Of a DNA stretch of 64,000 nucleotides, positions 38,454 to 47,168 are shown piece after piece. Numbering within the stretch: the first letter of the stretch is position 1; the number at the start of each line of letters is the position of its first letter. The DNA is taken from contig JAJQII010000067.1 in assembly GCA_021199295.1 (NCBI GenBank), positions 1 through 64,000 of the forward strand. The letters are read 5' to 3'. Made by a program: the position numbers and the translations under genes. This DNA is from Clostridia bacterium (GTDB lineage Bacteria > Bacillota > Clostridia > Christensenellales > Borkfalkiaceae). The notes under the pieces are model-generated. The model saw only the letters and a list, made by a program, of their open reading frames with translations, was not told the origin of the DNA and made no database searches.

Positions 38454-38716
38454 CGTTGCAACAGATGGCTTATGCCGTTAAGATAGCTGAAACTAAGTCT
38501 ATAAACAAGGCGGCTGCCGAGCTTTACATTTCACAGCCGGCGTTGTCGGGTGCAATACGCGACCTGGAGCGGGAAATTTGCACCGAGATATTTATACGGA
38601 CTAATAAAGGCATAAGAATTACGCCCGACGGCGAGGAGTTCTTAACTTACGCCCGAAAGATATGCGAACTGCAAAACGCTATATTCCAGAGATTTAAAGG
38701 CAATAAAGAGCTTTAA
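38450..38716 (+). CDS. LysR-type HTH-only protein (no effector domain)
   Basis: AYAVKIAETKSINKAAAELYISQPALSGAIRDLEREICTEIFIRTNKGIRITPDGEEFL; ends at 88 aa. Confidence 0.75.
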   Translation: MTLQQMAYAVKIAETKSINKAAAELYISQPALSGAIRDLEREICTEIFIRTNKGIRITPDGEEFLTYARKICELQNAIFQRFKGNKEL

Positions 38717-39144
38717 ATGCAGTAGTTGTCGGCGGAATTGCCCCCGGATATTATATCCTGCAAAGTTATGCCCGAAAGGTAGTCGTTTACAACTTTGTAA
38801 AGCCCCGTGTATACGGGCAGGGTAAGGCATTCCGCGCATCGCGGACATTCGTTGGGCTCGTTCTCCATACAGCTTACGGGCGCAAGGCTGCCTTCGGCGC
38901 TCTCTATAACCTCTTTCACGGTTATATCCTTGGGCTCTCTGGCAAGTTTATAGCCGCCCATATGCCCGCGGTTTGTTATTAAAAGCCCGCTACGGTTCAA
39001 AAAGGGGATAATCTGTTCAAGATATTTTTTAGAGATATTCTGCCTTGCCGAAATATCTTTCAACGCTATATATCCCTCGCTGTAATGCTGTGCAAGGTCT
39101 GCCATCATGCGCAGGGAATAGCGGCCACGGGTGGAAATTTTCAT
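38713..39144 (-). CDS. Rrf2-family (IscR/CymR-like) transcriptional regulator
   Basis: MKISTRGRYSLRMMADLAQHYSEGYIALKDISARQNISKKYLEQIIPFLNRSGLLITNRGHMGGYKLA; C-x11-C-x2-C-x2-C pattern. Confidence 0.9.
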   Translation of the reverse strand: MKISTRGRYSLRMMADLAQHYSEGYIALKDISARQNISKKYLEQIIPFLNRSGLLITNRGHMGGYKLAREPKDITVKEVIESAEGSLAPVSCMENEPNECPRCAECLTLPVYTGLYKVVNDYLSGITLQDIISGGNSADNYCI

Positions 39145-39241
39145 TTTTTTACCGCCAAAACTTATTAAACCTATAATAACACAGTAAATTAAAAAAATCA
39201 ACCTTTATTTTATGGCGACAGCTCAGCCAGGGGAGGAAAAA

Positions 39242-40390
39242 ATGCAATTTTCTACAAAATGTATCCACGGAAACGGAAAAAGATTTTCAGGCGACAACAC
39301 GGGAGCGGTGAGCATGCCCATTTACCAGACGGCAACTTTTGCCCACCCAGAGGCAGGCAAAAGCACGGGTTACGACTATTCCCGCCTGCAAAACCCCACG
39401 CGCGAACAGCTTGAAAGCGTGGTTGCCTGCCTTGAAGGCGGCTTGGATGCGCTTGCCTTTTCAAGCGGAATGGCGGCTATAACGGCGTTGATGGAGCTCT
39501 TTTCCCCCGGTGACAACATTATAACCGACTGCGACCTTTATGGTGGAAGCGTAAGGCTGTTCGATAATATAACTGTCAAAAACGGCGTAACGATTACGCG
39601 GGCGGACTGTTCGTCGCAGGATATTGCCGCGTTAATTGCCCCGAATACCAAAGCCGTTTACATAGAGACGCCCACAAACCCCATGATGAACGTAATAGAC
39701 ATAGCCGCCCTCGCAAAAATTACCAAGCCGCGCGGTATTCTGCTTATAGTGGATAACACCTTTCTGTCGCCGTATTTCCAGAATCCTCTTTCGCTGGGGG
39801 CAGACGTGGTGGTACACAGCGGCACTAAGTTTTTGGGCGGGCACAACGACGCGCTGGCAGGCTTTCTGGTGGTAAACAACGCGGAGCTTTCTGAAAAACT
39901 CCGCTTTATTATCAAAACGGTGGGTTCGGGGCTTGCCCCGTTCGACAGCTGGCTGATATTAAGGGGCATAAAAACCCTGCCCGTACGTATGGAAAAATCG
40001 CAGAAAAACGCCATTGCCATAGTGCAATTTTTGCAGAGCTGCGAAAGAGTGGTAAAGGTATACTATTGCGGCATAGAGGGCAGCAGGGGCTACGAAATTA
40101 CCAAAAGGCAGGCACGCGGCTTTGGCGCTATGATAACCTTTGAAGTTGAGAGTAAGGCGCTTGCCCTTCACATATTAAAATCGGTGAAAGTTATACGCTT
40201 TGCCGAGAGCCTTGGCGGGGTAGAGACGCTTTTAACCTACCCGTTCACGCAGACGCACGCCGACGTGCCCGAAGAATTGCGCATAAAGAACGGCATAACC
40301 GACAGGGTGCTGCGCCTTTCGGCAGGGATAGAGGAAGCCGAGGATTTAATAGCCGATTTAAAACAGGCGATAGACAGCTATAATTATTAA
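39242..40390 (+). CDS. Cys/Met metabolism PLP enzyme (cystathionine gamma-synthase/lyase or O-acetylhomoserine sulfhydrylase type)
   Basis: TKCIHG, SRLQNPTREQLE, SSGMAAITAL, VVHSGTKFLGGHNDALAG PLP-Lys motif. Confidence 0.9.
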   Translation: MQFSTKCIHGNGKRFSGDNTGAVSMPIYQTATFAHPEAGKSTGYDYSRLQNPTREQLESVVACLEGGLDALAFSSGMAAITALMELFSPGDNIITDCDLYGGSVRLFDNITVKNGVTITRADCSSQDIAALIAPNTKAVYIETPTNPMMNVIDIAALAKITKPRGILLIVDNTFLSPYFQNPLSLGADVVVHSGTKFLGGHNDALAGFLVVNNAELSEKLRFIIKTVGSGLAPFDSWLILRGIKTLPVRMEKSQKNAIAIVQFLQSCERVVKVYYCGIEGSRGYEITKRQARGFGAMITFEVESKALALHILKSVKVIRFAESLGGVETLLTYPFTQTHADVPEELRIKNGITDRVLRLSAGIEEAEDLIADLKQAIDSYNY

Positions 40391-40399
40391 GGGTTTATT

Positions 40400-41581
40400 A
40401 TGGAAGAGAGAAATCTTGACTTTGACAGGGTGGTCGAAAGGCGGGGTACTTGCAGCCTTAAATACGACTGCGCTAAAAGGCGGGGATATCCTGAAAATAT
40501 ATTGCCGCTGTGGGTTGCCGATATGGACTTTGCTACCTCGAGCTGCATTTTAGACGCAGTAGAAGAACGGGTGAGGCACGGTATATTCGGCTATACCGAA
40601 CCAGGCGAAAGTTACTTTGATGCCGTGGCAGGCTGGCTGTATACGCGGCACGGGTGGCAGGCAGAAGAAAACTGGCTTGTAAAAACCCCCGGCGTGGTGT
40701 TTGCCCTTGCCGCCGCCGTGCGAGCCTTTACCAACAGGGGCGACAGCGTGCTTATACAACAGCCCGTGTATTACCCCTTTAAAGAGGTGATAGAAGATAA
40801 CGGCAGAAAGGCAGTCTCCAGCGACCTTGTAAAAGGGGAGGGCGGCTACATAATAGATTTTGATGACTTTGAAAAAAAGATAACCGAAAACAATGTTAAA
40901 TTGTTTCTGCTTTGCAGCCCGCACAATCCCGTGGGCAGGGTATGGACGGCGGAAGAACTTAAAAAAGCAGGGCAGATATGCCTGAACCACGGAGTTATCG
41001 TGGTGAGCGACGAAATACATTCCGACTTCGTCTTTCAGGGCAGGCATTGCGTTTTTGCCGCTCTGGACGAAAGGTTTAAAGATATCACAGTAACGTGTAC
41101 TTCGCCCGCGAAGACCTTTAACCTCGCGGGGCTGCAGGTTTCAAATATCTTTATAGCAGATAAAAGGCTGCGCACGGCGTTTAAAAGGGCGGTGGCGGCA
41201 ACGGGGTACAGCCAGCTTAATACGCTCGGTCTTACCGCGTGCGAGGCGGCTTACCGTTACGGCGGTGACTGGTATACGGCAATGCTGGAATACGTTCGCG
41301 GCAATATAAATTTTACTGCCGCTTTTATTAAAAGCGAACTGCCACAGATCGGCTTCACACCCCCTCAGGGCACATACCTATTGTGGCTGGACTTTAATCC
41401 CCTCGGGCTCGGGGAAAGCCGCCTTAACGATTTAATAGTAAACAGGGCGGGGCTGTGGCTGGACAGCGGCGCTATATTCGGCAAGGCGGGTGAAGGGTAC
41501 GAACGTATAAACGTTGCCTGCCCCAGAAGAGTGCTGGAATTGGCTTTAAACAAATTAAAAAGGGCTGTAGACAGTCTGTAA
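40400..41581 (+). CDS. MalY/PatB-type cystathionine beta-lyase/aminotransferase
   Basis: LPLWVADMDFATSSCI, CSPHNPVGRVWTAEEL, VVSDEIHSDFVF, CTSPAKTFNLAGLQ. Confidence 0.9.
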   Translation: MEERNLDFDRVVERRGTCSLKYDCAKRRGYPENILPLWVADMDFATSSCILDAVEERVRHGIFGYTEPGESYFDAVAGWLYTRHGWQAEENWLVKTPGVVFALAAAVRAFTNRGDSVLIQQPVYYPFKEVIEDNGRKAVSSDLVKGEGGYIIDFDDFEKKITENNVKLFLLCSPHNPVGRVWTAEELKKAGQICLNHGVIVVSDEIHSDFVFQGRHCVFAALDERFKDITVTCTSPAKTFNLAGLQVSNIFIADKRLRTAFKRAVAATGYSQLNTLGLTACEAAYRYGGDWYTAMLEYVRGNINFTAAFIKSELPQIGFTPPQGTYLLWLDFNPLGLGESRLNDLIVNRAGLWLDSGAIFGKAGEGYERINVACPRRVLELALNKLKRAVDSL

Positions 41582-41617
41582 TTTAAGGCGGCAAAAAATT
41601 TTTGCCGCCTTAAATTT
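41580..41617. terminator. Intrinsic terminator
   Basis: AATTTAAGGCGGCAAAAA/TTTTTGCCGCCTTAAATT. Confidence 0.85.
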
Positions 41618-41640
41618 ACAAAAAAATGAAAATTCAGGTA

Positions 41641-41669
41641 TTGACATATATAATTTGACCATATATAAT
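41641..41669 (+). promoter_or_regulatory. Consensus sigma-70 promoter upstream of lemA-like gene
   Basis: TTGACA-17 bp-TATAAT. Confidence 0.75.
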
Positions 41670-41700
41670 AAAAAGAGAAATAAAATCGGAGGAAAAATTA

Positions 41701-42276
41701 ATGACAACGGGCGTTATAATCGGCATAGTTGTTGCTGTTATAGTTGTTGTTCTTGTGCTTATACTTGCCGTATGGTACGTATCGCTTTACAACAAATTAC
41801 AGCGGCTTAAAAACCTGGTGGAAGAAGGATGGTCTACCATAGACGTACAGCTTAAAAAGCGTTACGACCTTGTACCCAACCTTGTAGAGACGGTAAAGGG
41901 CTACGCAAAGCACGAGAGCGGCACGTTAGAGGCGGTTATCGCGGCGCGTAACGCGGCGGTCACGGCAACGGGAGAAGACAAGATTGCCGCAGAAAACGCC
42001 TTGAGCGGAACGCTTAAATCGCTCTTTGCCTTAAAAGAGGCATACCCCGAATTAAAGGCAAACACTAATTTTATAGATTTGCAAAACCAGCTTAAGGCAA
42101 TCGAAAACGAGATAGCTTCCGCCCGCCGTTATTATAACGGAACGGTCAAGGAGCTTAACACAAAGATAGACGTTTTCCCTTCTAACATAGTCGCAAAGAG
42201 AATAGGGCTGGAAAAACGCAGTTACTTCGAGCTTGACAGTTCGGAAGAACGTGCAAATCCCCAGGTTAAATTCTGA
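41701..42276 (+). CDS. lemA: LemA family protein
   Basis: N-terminal TM; YNKLQRLKNLVEEGWSTIDVQLKKRYDLVPNLVETVKGYAKHE; ARRYYNGTVKELNTKIDVFPSNIVA. Confidence 0.95.
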   Translation: MTTGVIIGIVVAVIVVVLVLILAVWYVSLYNKLQRLKNLVEEGWSTIDVQLKKRYDLVPNLVETVKGYAKHESGTLEAVIAARNAAVTATGEDKIAAENALSGTLKSLFALKEAYPELKANTNFIDLQNQLKAIENEIASARRYYNGTVKELNTKIDVFPSNIVAKRIGLEKRSYFELDSSEERANPQVKF

Positions 42277-42280
42277 TATA

Positions 42281-42319
42281 AAAATACCCGCTGCCTGCAA
42301 AGTGTGCAGCGGGTATTTT
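42281..42319 (+). terminator. Hairpin terminator/attenuator between lemA and the DUF2207 gene
   Basis: AAAATACCCGCTGC/GCAGCGGGTATTTT. Confidence 0.75.
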
Positions 42320-42333
42320 AAAAGGTAGAGGAT

Positions 42334-44214
42334 ATGGCTTTAAAAAAGAGAACAAAATATTTATTGGCTGTTGTCGCAATCCTTGTAATCGCTCTTTTCG
42401 TGTTGCCGTGTTTTACAAATTCTTCAGCGCGGGCAGAAAGTTCTGCATACTCTTACGAGGTAAAAAGTTACAACGTGGATATGACCGTGGCAGAGGACCG
42501 CACTATCGCTGTTTCAGAGGTTATCACCGTTTACTTTACGGGCTATTCTTCCCACGGCATTATACGGGACTTCCCGCTTGAAAGCGGAATAAGATACTAC
42601 GATATACAGGCGTACTGCGACAGCGACGACTTTTCGCCCTACACGCAGGACGATGATATATTGTACCTGTCGCTATACCTTCGCGGGGCTGGCAACGTGC
42701 AGCACCAGACAAGGACTTACACGATAAATTATACCATGGCAGTGCCCGCCCTGTCAGAAGAAGGCTATCTGCCGTTAGACGTTATAGGTTACGGCTGGTC
42801 TTCCGATATGGAAAACGTAAAGGTTACTGTAACGCTCCCCGACGGTTTGCAGGGCTACAACGTCTATTCGGGTGCAAGCGGCACAACGCTCAACAGCTAC
42901 GCCGCAGCATCGTTGCAGGGCAATACCATAACCGTTACTGCGGATACGTTGCCCGCTTATTCGGGCATAACGCTTGATTTAAGTTTTGCCGAAGGGGTAC
43001 TTTCCACGTCCTTTGACCTGAGTATATTGTATATTCTTTTGATAGGCATTGCCCTTATTGTGCTCGCCGTGATAGTAAAACTTCTTATGTTCCGCGAGCC
43101 GATAATGACGGTTACGGTAAACCTTGAAGCGCCAGAAGAGACAGATCCCCTTATGATGGGCAAACTTATAGATAACAAGGTGGACGACGAGGATTTAGGT
43201 TCGGCGATTTTCTACCTTGCCGACAAGGGCTTTCTTACCATAGATTTATCGGACGAAAAAGACCCCGTCCTTTACCAGACGAACAAGAATATTCACGGCA
43301 AACTGCCTGCCCATATAATGACAATCTACATCGGGTTGTTCGGGGACGGCAGGAACGCGGTAAGCGTGTCTTCGCTTAATAACAGGTTCTATAAAACGGC
43401 AGAGACCGCCAGGCAGCAGGTAAACGAACAGACAAAGGGTACTTTCTATAACGGTAAAAGTAAAATTTTTGTAGCTGTTTTTGCCATACTTGCCGCCCTT
43501 TTACTTGGCGGGTTTATCTTTTTGTACCCCGGTCTTACCGTTTACAGCGGGTATAATTACCCGCTTATGCTGTTTGTGTGCGCCATATGCTACGTGCTTT
43601 CGTCGGCGGCTGGCTGTGTGGTAAGGCAAAGATGGTACAAATGGAAAATGTCCTCTAAAATAGCCCTTATAGCTGTTGCCGTGCTGGCAGGTATCGCAAT
43701 CACGGCGGTAAGTATGTTTATTCCCTGCGCGGCATTCGGCAAAGTTACCGTATTTCTGGCAGGCGCTATTGCCTCGGCACTGGGCGTCTTGTGTTCAACG
43801 TTCCTTGTCCGCAAAGAGGAATACAGCAAAAAACTCGGGCATATCCTCGGCTTCAAGCAGTTTATACTGTTTACCGAAAGGGACAGGATAGAGTTTATGT
43901 TAAAGGAAGATCCCGAGCTTTACTACCATATATTGCCTTACGCGCAGGTGCTGGGCGTAACCGACGCGTGGACGGAAAAATTCAGCGGGCTCAACTTGCA
44001 GCCGCCTTCTTACGCAAGGTACAGTTCGCTTGACTTCGCCTTTGACTGCTTTGTATGGCATACCATGTTCAGGTCGCTAAATACAGGGCTTGCCCGCAAT
44101 ATGGTATCCCGTCCAAGCAGCTCGCCCTCGGGCAGAGGAGGCGGCTTCGGCGGCGGTTTTGGCGGAGGCTTCGGTGGAGGCGGCTTCGGCGGCGGTGGCG
44201 GCAGAGGCTGCTGA
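42334..44214 (+). CDS. DUF2207 membrane protein with Gly-rich C terminus
   Basis: YEVKSYNVDMTVAEDRTIAVSEVITVYFTGYSSHGIIRDFPL; ends GGGFGGGFGGGFGGGGFGGGGGRGC; follows lemA. Confidence 0.88.
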   Translation: MALKKRTKYLLAVVAILVIALFVLPCFTNSSARAESSAYSYEVKSYNVDMTVAEDRTIAVSEVITVYFTGYSSHGIIRDFPLESGIRYYDIQAYCDSDDFSPYTQDDDILYLSLYLRGAGNVQHQTRTYTINYTMAVPALSEEGYLPLDVIGYGWSSDMENVKVTVTLPDGLQGYNVYSGASGTTLNSYAAASLQGNTITVTADTLPAYSGITLDLSFAEGVLSTSFDLSILYILLIGIALIVLAVIVKLLMFREPIMTVTVNLEAPEETDPLMMGKLIDNKVDDEDLGSAIFYLADKGFLTIDLSDEKDPVLYQTNKNIHGKLPAHIMTIYIGLFGDGRNAVSVSSLNNRFYKTAETARQQVNEQTKGTFYNGKSKIFVAVFAILAALLLGGFIFLYPGLTVYSGYNYPLMLFVCAICYVLSSAAGCVVRQRWYKWKMSSKIALIAVAVLAGIAITAVSMFIPCAAFGKVTVFLAGAIASALGVLCSTFLVRKEEYSKKLGHILGFKQFILFTERDRIEFMLKEDPELYYHILPYAQVLGVTDAWTEKFSGLNLQPPSYARYSSLDFAFDCFVWHTMFRSLNTGLARNMVSRPSSSPSGRGGGFGGGFGGGFGGGGFGGGGGRGC

Positions 44215-44239
44215 CAGAGCAGCAAGTGGGAAAGCTATT

Positions 44240-44262
44240 AAAGCGGTAGTATGATAGCTGAA
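44240..44262 (+). repeat. Solo copy of the ~22-bp repeat motif
   Basis: AAAGCGGTAGTATGATAGCTGAA. Confidence 0.6.
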
Positions 44263-44346
44263 TGTTTAAAATTTATTCAAAAACGTAACGGACGGCTTTG
44301 TTTTTCGTAAAATCAAGTGTAATTTGCATATTGCAGGAGGTTTATT

Positions 44347-45915
44347 ATGCCCGGAGAAGAAGTACTTACAGAAAATCCCAAATTCACAGATGCCGTATAT
44401 AGGATAGCTTACGACGCTTTAGCGATTATGCGTGAGCGCGGTATAAATTTAAACAGCAGCGTGGAACGGTCGTTTATGGATAATTTCCCTAACCATATTA
44501 TAAGCGCTTTAAGGGGAATAAAATACGATCAAAAAGTTCAGAATACCCTTTACAGGGAAGACGTGTTAGACGATATGGATAACTTCCTTGCGGGGAGCAA
44601 CAAATTGCCTTACTTTTTCGATAAGGAAATGATTGCCCACGCGATGACCACCGTTGTCTTCGACTACCGCCGCGAGGGCTTAACGAGTGCGGAAAACGAC
44701 CTTCGCGCGATGCTCGCCGATGTGCAGCACGGGCTGGATGTAAAGTATGACGACAGAAGACCTGAACTTCTTACGACGGAGAACCCTGTTTATCTGAGTA
44801 AAAAGAGCGGCGGGGCAAAGTCTGAACCCTATGTGTTCGGTATTTTTGGCCAGTCCGCCCAGGCAGATTTATGGGGTATGTCCGCCCCTAACGACTATCT
44901 GCCGAATGGTGCGCCTGCCAAAGTGGCAGACTCTTTCGATGCCTTTATAGCGAGCAAGATGCCCTATAAAAACACTATAAACAACCCCGAAGTCAACGCA
45001 GAATATAAGGAATATATTAATCTTTTCAGTATAAACGGCAAACCGATGAATTACCATAAGACGGGTGACAAGCAACGTGACGCCGATTCTCTGGATAAGG
45101 CGAAGATTGCCATACTTACCGCGATAAAGGACGGTAAAAACGTAGAGTTCACTAATTTTACTCTGGACGGAAAAGTTTGCAAGGCAGAGCAGATTCCTAT
45201 CTCCCACATAAGCAACGCGAGAAATATTAAACCGCATGTGGCGGGGAATCAGGATATACGTGCGAAAAAGGCTGCCGAAAAAATCACCAAAAACATAAAA
45301 AAGAACGAAGAGAAGGCGCATAAGGCTTTCCAGGAAACTTTAAAGAAGGAAGAAGCTGCCCGCAGAAAAAACATAGTAGACGGCTATAAAAGCAGGATAA
45401 ATGCCGCGAGAGACAGGCAGACAAAGAACGTCCTCAAGGCTGAACTTAAACAGGAAGAAAGGCGTTTCAAGCGCATAGACGCCGAACAGAAAAACCGCCA
45501 TAAGGCTGCCGAAAGGGCTCGCAAGGATGCTGAAAAGAGGGCTGCCCGCGAACTTAAAGAAAGGCTCAACAGGGAGAAGGCAGAACAGAAGGCGCGTGAA
45601 AGACGGGAAAGAGAAGAGGCTAAACGCATTGAAAGGGAACTTAAAAATGCCCGTAAACGCGGTGATATGGCTACGGTAAACCTTATCGAACAGCAAATTA
45701 CGGAAAAGCAAATGCGTGAACAGCCGCCCCAGGCTGCCAACCCTAACCGCCAGAAGTTGTCTGAAGATAAGAAATCTTTCTTAAGGGAGCAGACCAGCAC
45801 AAAGGGAGGCGTAAAGAAGCCTGAAGATGCAAGTAAAGGCCAGGAGGCTAAAAAGGAAGAAGATATGACCAAACAGGAAAGAAAAGAAGAAGAGATGAGA
45901 AGGCTCTTATTCTGA
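44347..45915 (+). CDS. Hypothetical protein with long charged coiled-coil C-terminal half
   Basis: Continuous 522-aa ORF; RKNIVDGYKSRINAARDRQTKNVLKAELKQEERRFKR...RERREREEAKRIERELKNARKR. Confidence 0.75.
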   Translation: MPGEEVLTENPKFTDAVYRIAYDALAIMRERGINLNSSVERSFMDNFPNHIISALRGIKYDQKVQNTLYREDVLDDMDNFLAGSNKLPYFFDKEMIAHAMTTVVFDYRREGLTSAENDLRAMLADVQHGLDVKYDDRRPELLTTENPVYLSKKSGGAKSEPYVFGIFGQSAQADLWGMSAPNDYLPNGAPAKVADSFDAFIASKMPYKNTINNPEVNAEYKEYINLFSINGKPMNYHKTGDKQRDADSLDKAKIAILTAIKDGKNVEFTNFTLDGKVCKAEQIPISHISNARNIKPHVAGNQDIRAKKAAEKITKNIKKNEEKAHKAFQETLKKEEAARRKNIVDGYKSRINAARDRQTKNVLKAELKQEERRFKRIDAEQKNRHKAAERARKDAEKRAARELKERLNREKAEQKARERREREEAKRIERELKNARKRGDMATVNLIEQQITEKQMREQPPQAANPNRQKLSEDKKSFLREQTSTKGGVKKPEDASKGQEAKKEEDMTKQERKEEEMRRLLF

Positions 45916-45957
45916 TAGCCTAAGTAATATCTGCCGAATAACCAATAAATTTAATGT

Positions 45958-45989
45958 AAGCCCACACCGCTTTCCGCAGTGTGGGCTTT
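45958..45989 (+). terminator. Intrinsic terminator
   Basis: AAGCCCACAC-11 nt-GTGTGGGCTT. Confidence 0.8.
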
Positions 45990-45995
45990 GTGCTT

Positions 45996-46070
45996 AAATA
46001 GGTAGTATGGTAGCTGAAAGGTATTGGACTTAGATTGCCACGCAAACTACGTTTGCTCGCAATGACAGGG
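45996..46070 (+). repeat. Dispersed repeat copy
   Basis: GGTAGTATGGTAGCTGAAAG followed by TTAGATTGCCACGCAAACTACGTTTGCTCGCAATGACA. Confidence 0.7.
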
Positions 46071-46159
46071 GAGATACTGGCGGCAACACAATGACATAGA
46101 GTAAAATTAATGCCTTCCCCGAGAGGGGAAGGCAAGTTTTCTTTATATAATTGTTTTCA

Positions 46160-47017
46160 TTATTTATTTCTTCTTGAAGCTACAAGCTGGGTAAACCACT
46201 CTACCGTGGCGGGGTTCTGGTGGGAGAAGAAGGAGCTTTCGTTTTTATCAAGGCTTGCCATTGTAAGCATATCCTCTTCGCTGAGGGTAAAGTCAAACAC
46301 GTTGAAATTTTCCCTCATCCGCTCTATATGCGTTGATTTTGGTATAACTACAATGCCCCGCTGCAATTCCCAGCGGAGAATTGTCTGTGCAACCGTCTTG
46401 TTGTACTTTTTGCCTATGGCGGCTATGACGGGGTTTGTAAACATATCGCCCCGCCCCTCGCCGAAGGGCGACCACGCCTCTATCTGCACGCCGTACTTTT
46501 TCATCCACTTTTGCGCCTCTTGCTGCTGGTTAAAGGGGTGGGTTTCTACCTGGTTTACCATAGGCTTTACGCGCGTAAAGCTGCATATATCCACAACCCT
46601 GTCGGGGTAAAAGTTAGAAATGCCTATCGCCTTTAATTTGCCCTCGCCGTAAAGATCTTCTAACGCTCTCCATGCCCCGTAGATATCAGAAAACGGCTGG
46701 TGCAAAAGCATAAGGTCTATATAGTCTGTTTGCAGCTTTTCCAAAGACGCGTAAACGGATTTTTTTGTGTTTTCGTAGCCGTAATTGTCTATCCACACCT
46801 TAGAGGTAATAAAAAGCTCTTTCCTGGGTATGCCTGATTTTGCAACGGCGTTGCCTACTTCTTCCTCGTTATAATATGCCTGCGCCGTGTCTATGTGGCG
46901 GTAGCCTACGTTAAGGGCGTCGGTTACGCACCTTTCGCAATCCTCTTTGCCTATCTGGTAAACGCCGTAGCCCAGCTGTGGCATCTTTACCCCGTTGTAT
47001 AGTGTTACGTAGTCCAT
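46160..47017 (-). CDS. Aldo/keto reductase
   Basis: GYRHIDTAQAYYNEEEVG, ELFITSKVWIDNYGY, IDLMLLHQPFSD, AIGISNFYPDRV, VIPKSTHIERMREN. Confidence 0.95.
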   Translation of the reverse strand: MDYVTLYNGVKMPQLGYGVYQIGKEDCERCVTDALNVGYRHIDTAQAYYNEEEVGNAVAKSGIPRKELFITSKVWIDNYGYENTKKSVYASLEKLQTDYIDLMLLHQPFSDIYGAWRALEDLYGEGKLKAIGISNFYPDRVVDICSFTRVKPMVNQVETHPFNQQQEAQKWMKKYGVQIEAWSPFGEGRGDMFTNPVIAAIGKKYNKTVAQTILRWELQRGIVVIPKSTHIERMRENFNVFDFTLSEEDMLTMASLDKNESSFFSHQNPATVEWFTQLVASRRNK

Positions 47018-47042
47018 AAAAACCCTCCTGACTGTTTTTTAT

Positions 47043-47073
47043 ATTATAATAGTTAAAGTTCACTTTAAGTCAA
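47043..47073 (-). promoter_or_regulatory. MerR-type promoter/operator candidate upstream of the AKR gene
   Basis: Minus strand TTGACT-19 bp-TATAAT with dyad TTAAAGT-TC-ACTTTAA (47053-47068) within the spacer. Confidence 0.65.
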
Positions 47074-47116
47074 GGGGTTTTCACTAAAAATTTACGGCGG
47101 CGACAAAATTTTTTTA

Positions 47117-47145
47117 TTGCATTTTGCTGTATGCGGGTTTATAAT
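47117..47145 (+). promoter_or_regulatory. Promoter candidate for the GH4 gene
   Basis: TTGCAT-17 bp-TATAAT. Confidence 0.5.
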
Positions 47146-47168
47146 AATAATCGGATACGGAGGTTTAA

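Noticed and set aside
44100-44214. Gly-Phe-rich tail GGGFGGGFGGGFGGGG in the DUF2207 protein
   Set aside because: Gly-rich C termini are normal for this LemA-associated family
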